64,000 nt of DNA from assembly GCA_015501055.1 (NCBI GenBank), contig JADNYV010000008.1:496001-560000 (forward strand), read 5' to 3'. The position numbers were made by a program, and so were the translations under genes. Source of the stretch: Mucidula mucida (taxonomy: Eukaryota; Basidiomycota; Agaricomycetes; Agaricales; Physalacriaceae). Below, piece after piece: positions 61,594 through 64,000 of this stretch. Positions within the stretch are counted from its first letter, which is position 1. Each line of letters begins with the position of its first letter. A model generated the notes under the pieces. It was not told where the DNA came from. It did no database searches and saw only the letters and a list, made by a program, of their open reading frames with translations.

Positions 61594-62842
61594 ATGGCCC
61601 GAATACGGGACGTGTGGGCACCGAACCTGGACAGCGAGCTGCAGACGATCCGGGAGGTTGTCGAGAAATATCCGTATATTGCAATGGTCATTTCCGCCCT
61701 TTGAGCCACTGTCGACTGTCGAGCTCAAATGATTACAGGACACCGAATTCCCCGGCGTCGTCGCCCGCCCGATAGGCAGCTTCAAGACGTCGTCGGACTA
61801 CCACTACCAGACCATGCGCTGCAACGTCGACCTGCTCAAGATCATACAGGTCGGCATCACCTTCGCGGACGAGGACGGCAACTTCCCGCCCGAGGGCTCG
61901 ACGTGGCAGTTCAACTTTCGATTCAGCATAAAGTGCGTCGCTTGCGCCCCGCCGATCCACGCGTCCCCCCCTTTGCTGATTCCCAAATTGCTTCCAGCGA
62001 CGACATGTACGCCCCAGATTCAATAGAGCTCCTGCAAAAGTCGGGGCTCGACTTTCAGCGGCACGAGGAGATGGGCATAATGCCGCAGGATTTCGCAGAG
62101 GTGATGATCACATCGGGGATGGTGCTGGCGCCGGAGACGAAGTGGGTGTCCTTCCACAGGTAAGCATATTCGCAGCGCGTTGCCCTGTTCCCCTCCCCTT
62201 TGGAACGGTCTAACAGACTAAGACTATGAACACAGCGGCTATGATTTCGGCTATTTCGTAAAGCTTTTAACAGCAGAGTCGCTACCGCGATCGGAGGAAG
62301 AGTTCTTTGAGCTCCTGCACATATGGTTTCCAACAGTTTACGACATAAAATTCATGATGCGCGCTTCCAAAGTTCTCAAGGGCGGTCTGCAGGACGTTGC
62401 CGACGATCTTGGAGTGCGTCCGCTGCCCGCCTTGTTATATTCTGTCTTGACATTCCACTAGGTGTTACGGATCGGAAACTCGCATACAGCAGGCTCTGAT
62501 TCACTTCTCACCGCGTCGACCTTTTTCAAGATGCGCGAACTCTACTTTGAGGATTCCATCAACGATGCAGAGTATTCTGGGAAGCTTTATGGCTTTGGTC
62601 AGACATTCCCTGTTACGAATGGGCTTGATCCAGGCAGGGGAGGCGCTACCATTGCGGAGCGGGAGGATCGCGGTATTCCCCAGTCTCATGCACAGACCCC
62701 AGGTCAGATAGCTGCCATCGCACAGAATTCCGGCGTCGCAATGGGTATACCCATGCCGATACCCACGCCCTTACCAAATGGTGCATATGGACCTTTAGCA
62801 CCAAACGGACCGTATATGCGAACTGCGTTAGTGAGTCGTTGA
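61594..62842 (+). CDS. POP2: Caf1/Pop2 deadenylase of the CCR4-NOT complex
   Basis: DEDD-type 3'-5' exoribonuclease that shortens mRNA poly(A) tails. Start [20 protein letters not shown]. Catalytic motifs: [17 protein letters not shown] (D and E, joined over an intron ending at 61739), [12 protein letters not shown] (D), [20 protein letters not shown] and [20 protein letters not shown] (H and D). The core spans about 280 residues and is followed by a short Pro-rich tail ending TALVSR at 62842. A donor-like GTGAGT occurs in the last codons, so a further 3' exon is possible. All catalytic residues of the family are present. Confidence 0.94.
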
Positions 62843-63028
62843 CGCGGTTGTCGTTTCTCGTGCTTTCTTTGGTTGTTATCGCTTTGTGTACAGAGTCTAT
62901 GTATCTCTTTATGTTTATTCTCAGTTCCATTCTATCCTTTTCAAAACTCCATGTTTGTATGCTAAAACTACACACCGGACGAACAATGTTGGTACACTAA
63001 TATTACACAGCTGGCAGATGTTGCAGTA

Positions 63029-63848
63029 CTACTGCTTTGCTTTTTCTTTCATCTCTTCAGTTGGAAATGCGGAGAACATGTCTTTCAATTTGTCGATGGG
63101 CATGGTCATAAATCCGACAAGAGTCTCGTATGGCGGTTTGTTGGGAGCAGATGGGTGAGCACTACAAAGTTGAACACTTGCGATCAGGATAGGCATGGGA
63201 AGAACTCACCGTGTAGGAACAAACTTCTTAGTCCTCGTGAAAGAACATGCGGCACCGATACTGTCCTCGCGACCAAGTACAGACTCCAGCGCAGGAAGAT
63301 CGTTATTCTCCTCGCTTTCGTTGTGCTTGTGGAGGTGATCCATGACTTTCTTCAATTTCTCCGGTGATCGGGAGATCCGGGCTCAATAGATTCAAGTTCG
63401 TTCAACAAAACTTTAACTTCCTGCACAACGGGTCAGCTAGGATACCCAAACGATGCAAGGCGTACTTGATGTTCAGCTCTGTCGCCGTCTGCGAGCTTCA
63501 CGCCTTTGTCACCCATGCACTTTTCCATCAACGGATACACAACGAGCTCTTCCCCAACCGCGTGACGGGCTATCTCCCAGGTCAATTGTCGCGCCCAGCG
63601 GCTCATCTCGTCGGGTTTGCCGTTCGCCTTGACATAATTATCGTAATATTCGTACATCTAACAAAAATATCCAGTATCTGAGACCTAGCGATAAAAACGC
63701 AGCGTACCTCCTCATGATCCTCCTTAATGGCGGCAGTCAAAGTTTGTTGCTTCGTAGCCATAGTCCTAATGATATTGCGAGTAACGGGATAAGGCACAGG
63801 ACGTGCGCGGGCGATTCTGCAGCAAGACAAAAGAGGGCGGGACAACAT
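63029..63848 (-). CDS. Hemerythrin-like (HHE) domain protein, probably mitochondrial (one-base frameshift)
   Basis: From ATG 63848: MLSRPLLSCCRIARARPVPY with an Arg-rich, acid-free leader typical of mitochondrial presequences. Then KQQTLTAAIKEDHEEMYEYY (first His), WARQLTWEIARHAVGEELVV (HxxxE), DRAEHQEVKVLLNELES and VMDHLHKHNESEENN (HxxxHxxE-like). These are the di-iron ligands of the HHE fold. The frame is broken by one base at 63360-63364 between SPDHR and EKLKKV and resumes to the stop at 63029 (EEMKEKAKQ). An internal Met (MATKQQ) would give a cytosolic form. Fungal members are linked to oxygen, NO or iron handling; the exact role is unknown. Confidence 0.88.
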
Positions 63849-64000
63849 GCAAGACTAGCTTCATATCCCAGTATATAAAGGCGCCCCCAGCTGTCTACGA
63901 TTCTGCGAAGAGCATGACATCATGAGTGACAGTAAGACTGAGCGAGAACGTCAGATGTTGGTCAGATACACCCGCAAAAGTTTAGAGTTCCCAGACTGAA

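Overview
The window is nuclear DNA of a filamentous basidiomycete, most likely an Agaricomycete. The signs are many introns of about 45-60 bp with GT/GC...AG ends, Zn2Cys6 regulators of the agaricomycete type, fungal families such as Gem1/Miro, Tda3, Pex8-like and PPPDE-thioredoxin-PUL proteins, and a tyrosine-recombinase (YR) retrotransposon of the Ngaro type. About 23 host genes lie on both strands. No rRNA, convincing tRNA or CRISPR was seen.

Layout. 1-3283: 3' part of a SAM-dependent methyltransferase (+). 4777-5937: MADS-box factor (-). 6854-10034: Red1/ZFC3H1-type zinc-finger protein (-). 10200-12130: nickel/cobalt transporter (-), divergent from a wax-synthase-like MBOAT protein (12359-13989, +). 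14238-15583: short-chain dehydrogenase (+). 15844-23732: an F-box/WD40 gene (-) split by a 6.3 kb Ngaro-like element (16733-23067). 23909-26548: Miro GTPase (+). 26830-28537: vWA protein (+). 28822-29745: G-patch protein (-). 30184-31473: FAD oxidoreductase (+). 31521-34204 and 34398-37066: two tandem acyl-CoA-ligase-like enzymes (-), both ending in peroxisomal PTS1 tripeptides. 38101-40023: Pex8-like protein (-). 40842-42305: single-pass membrane protein (+). 43084-44386: old yellow enzyme (-). 45299-47604: PPPDE-thioredoxin-PUL protein (+). 47960-48856: C2H2 zinc-finger protein (-). 49709-50944: mitochondrial NAD-type carrier (+). 51649-53910: carnitine acetyltransferase (+). 54482-57628 and 58103-61363: tandem Zn2Cys6 regulators (+). 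61594-62842: Caf1/Pop2 deadenylase (+). 63029-63848: hemerythrin-domain protein (-).

The clearest non-routine item is the element. It has the A1 - ORFs - B1A2 - B2 split direct repeats of Ngaro elements. Both repeat pairs are identical (230/230 and 298/298 bp), and it sits inside a coding exon with a reconstructable empty site, so the insertion is very young. Its cross-over site appears to be a single T.

A functional theme runs from about 30 to 54 kb: peroxisomal and acyl-CoA metabolism (two PTS1 ligases, a Tda3-like oxidase, a Pex8-like peroxin, and a carnitine acetyltransferase that would export the acetyl units). This is an inference from proximity, not a demonstrated cluster.

A caution for every user of this sequence: at about ten points a recognisable domain is cut by loss of exactly one base, usually next to a short homopolymer. 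The pattern looks more like uncorrected sequencing indels than like many pseudogenes, so these genes are annotated as probably functional but with a frameshift in this sequence.
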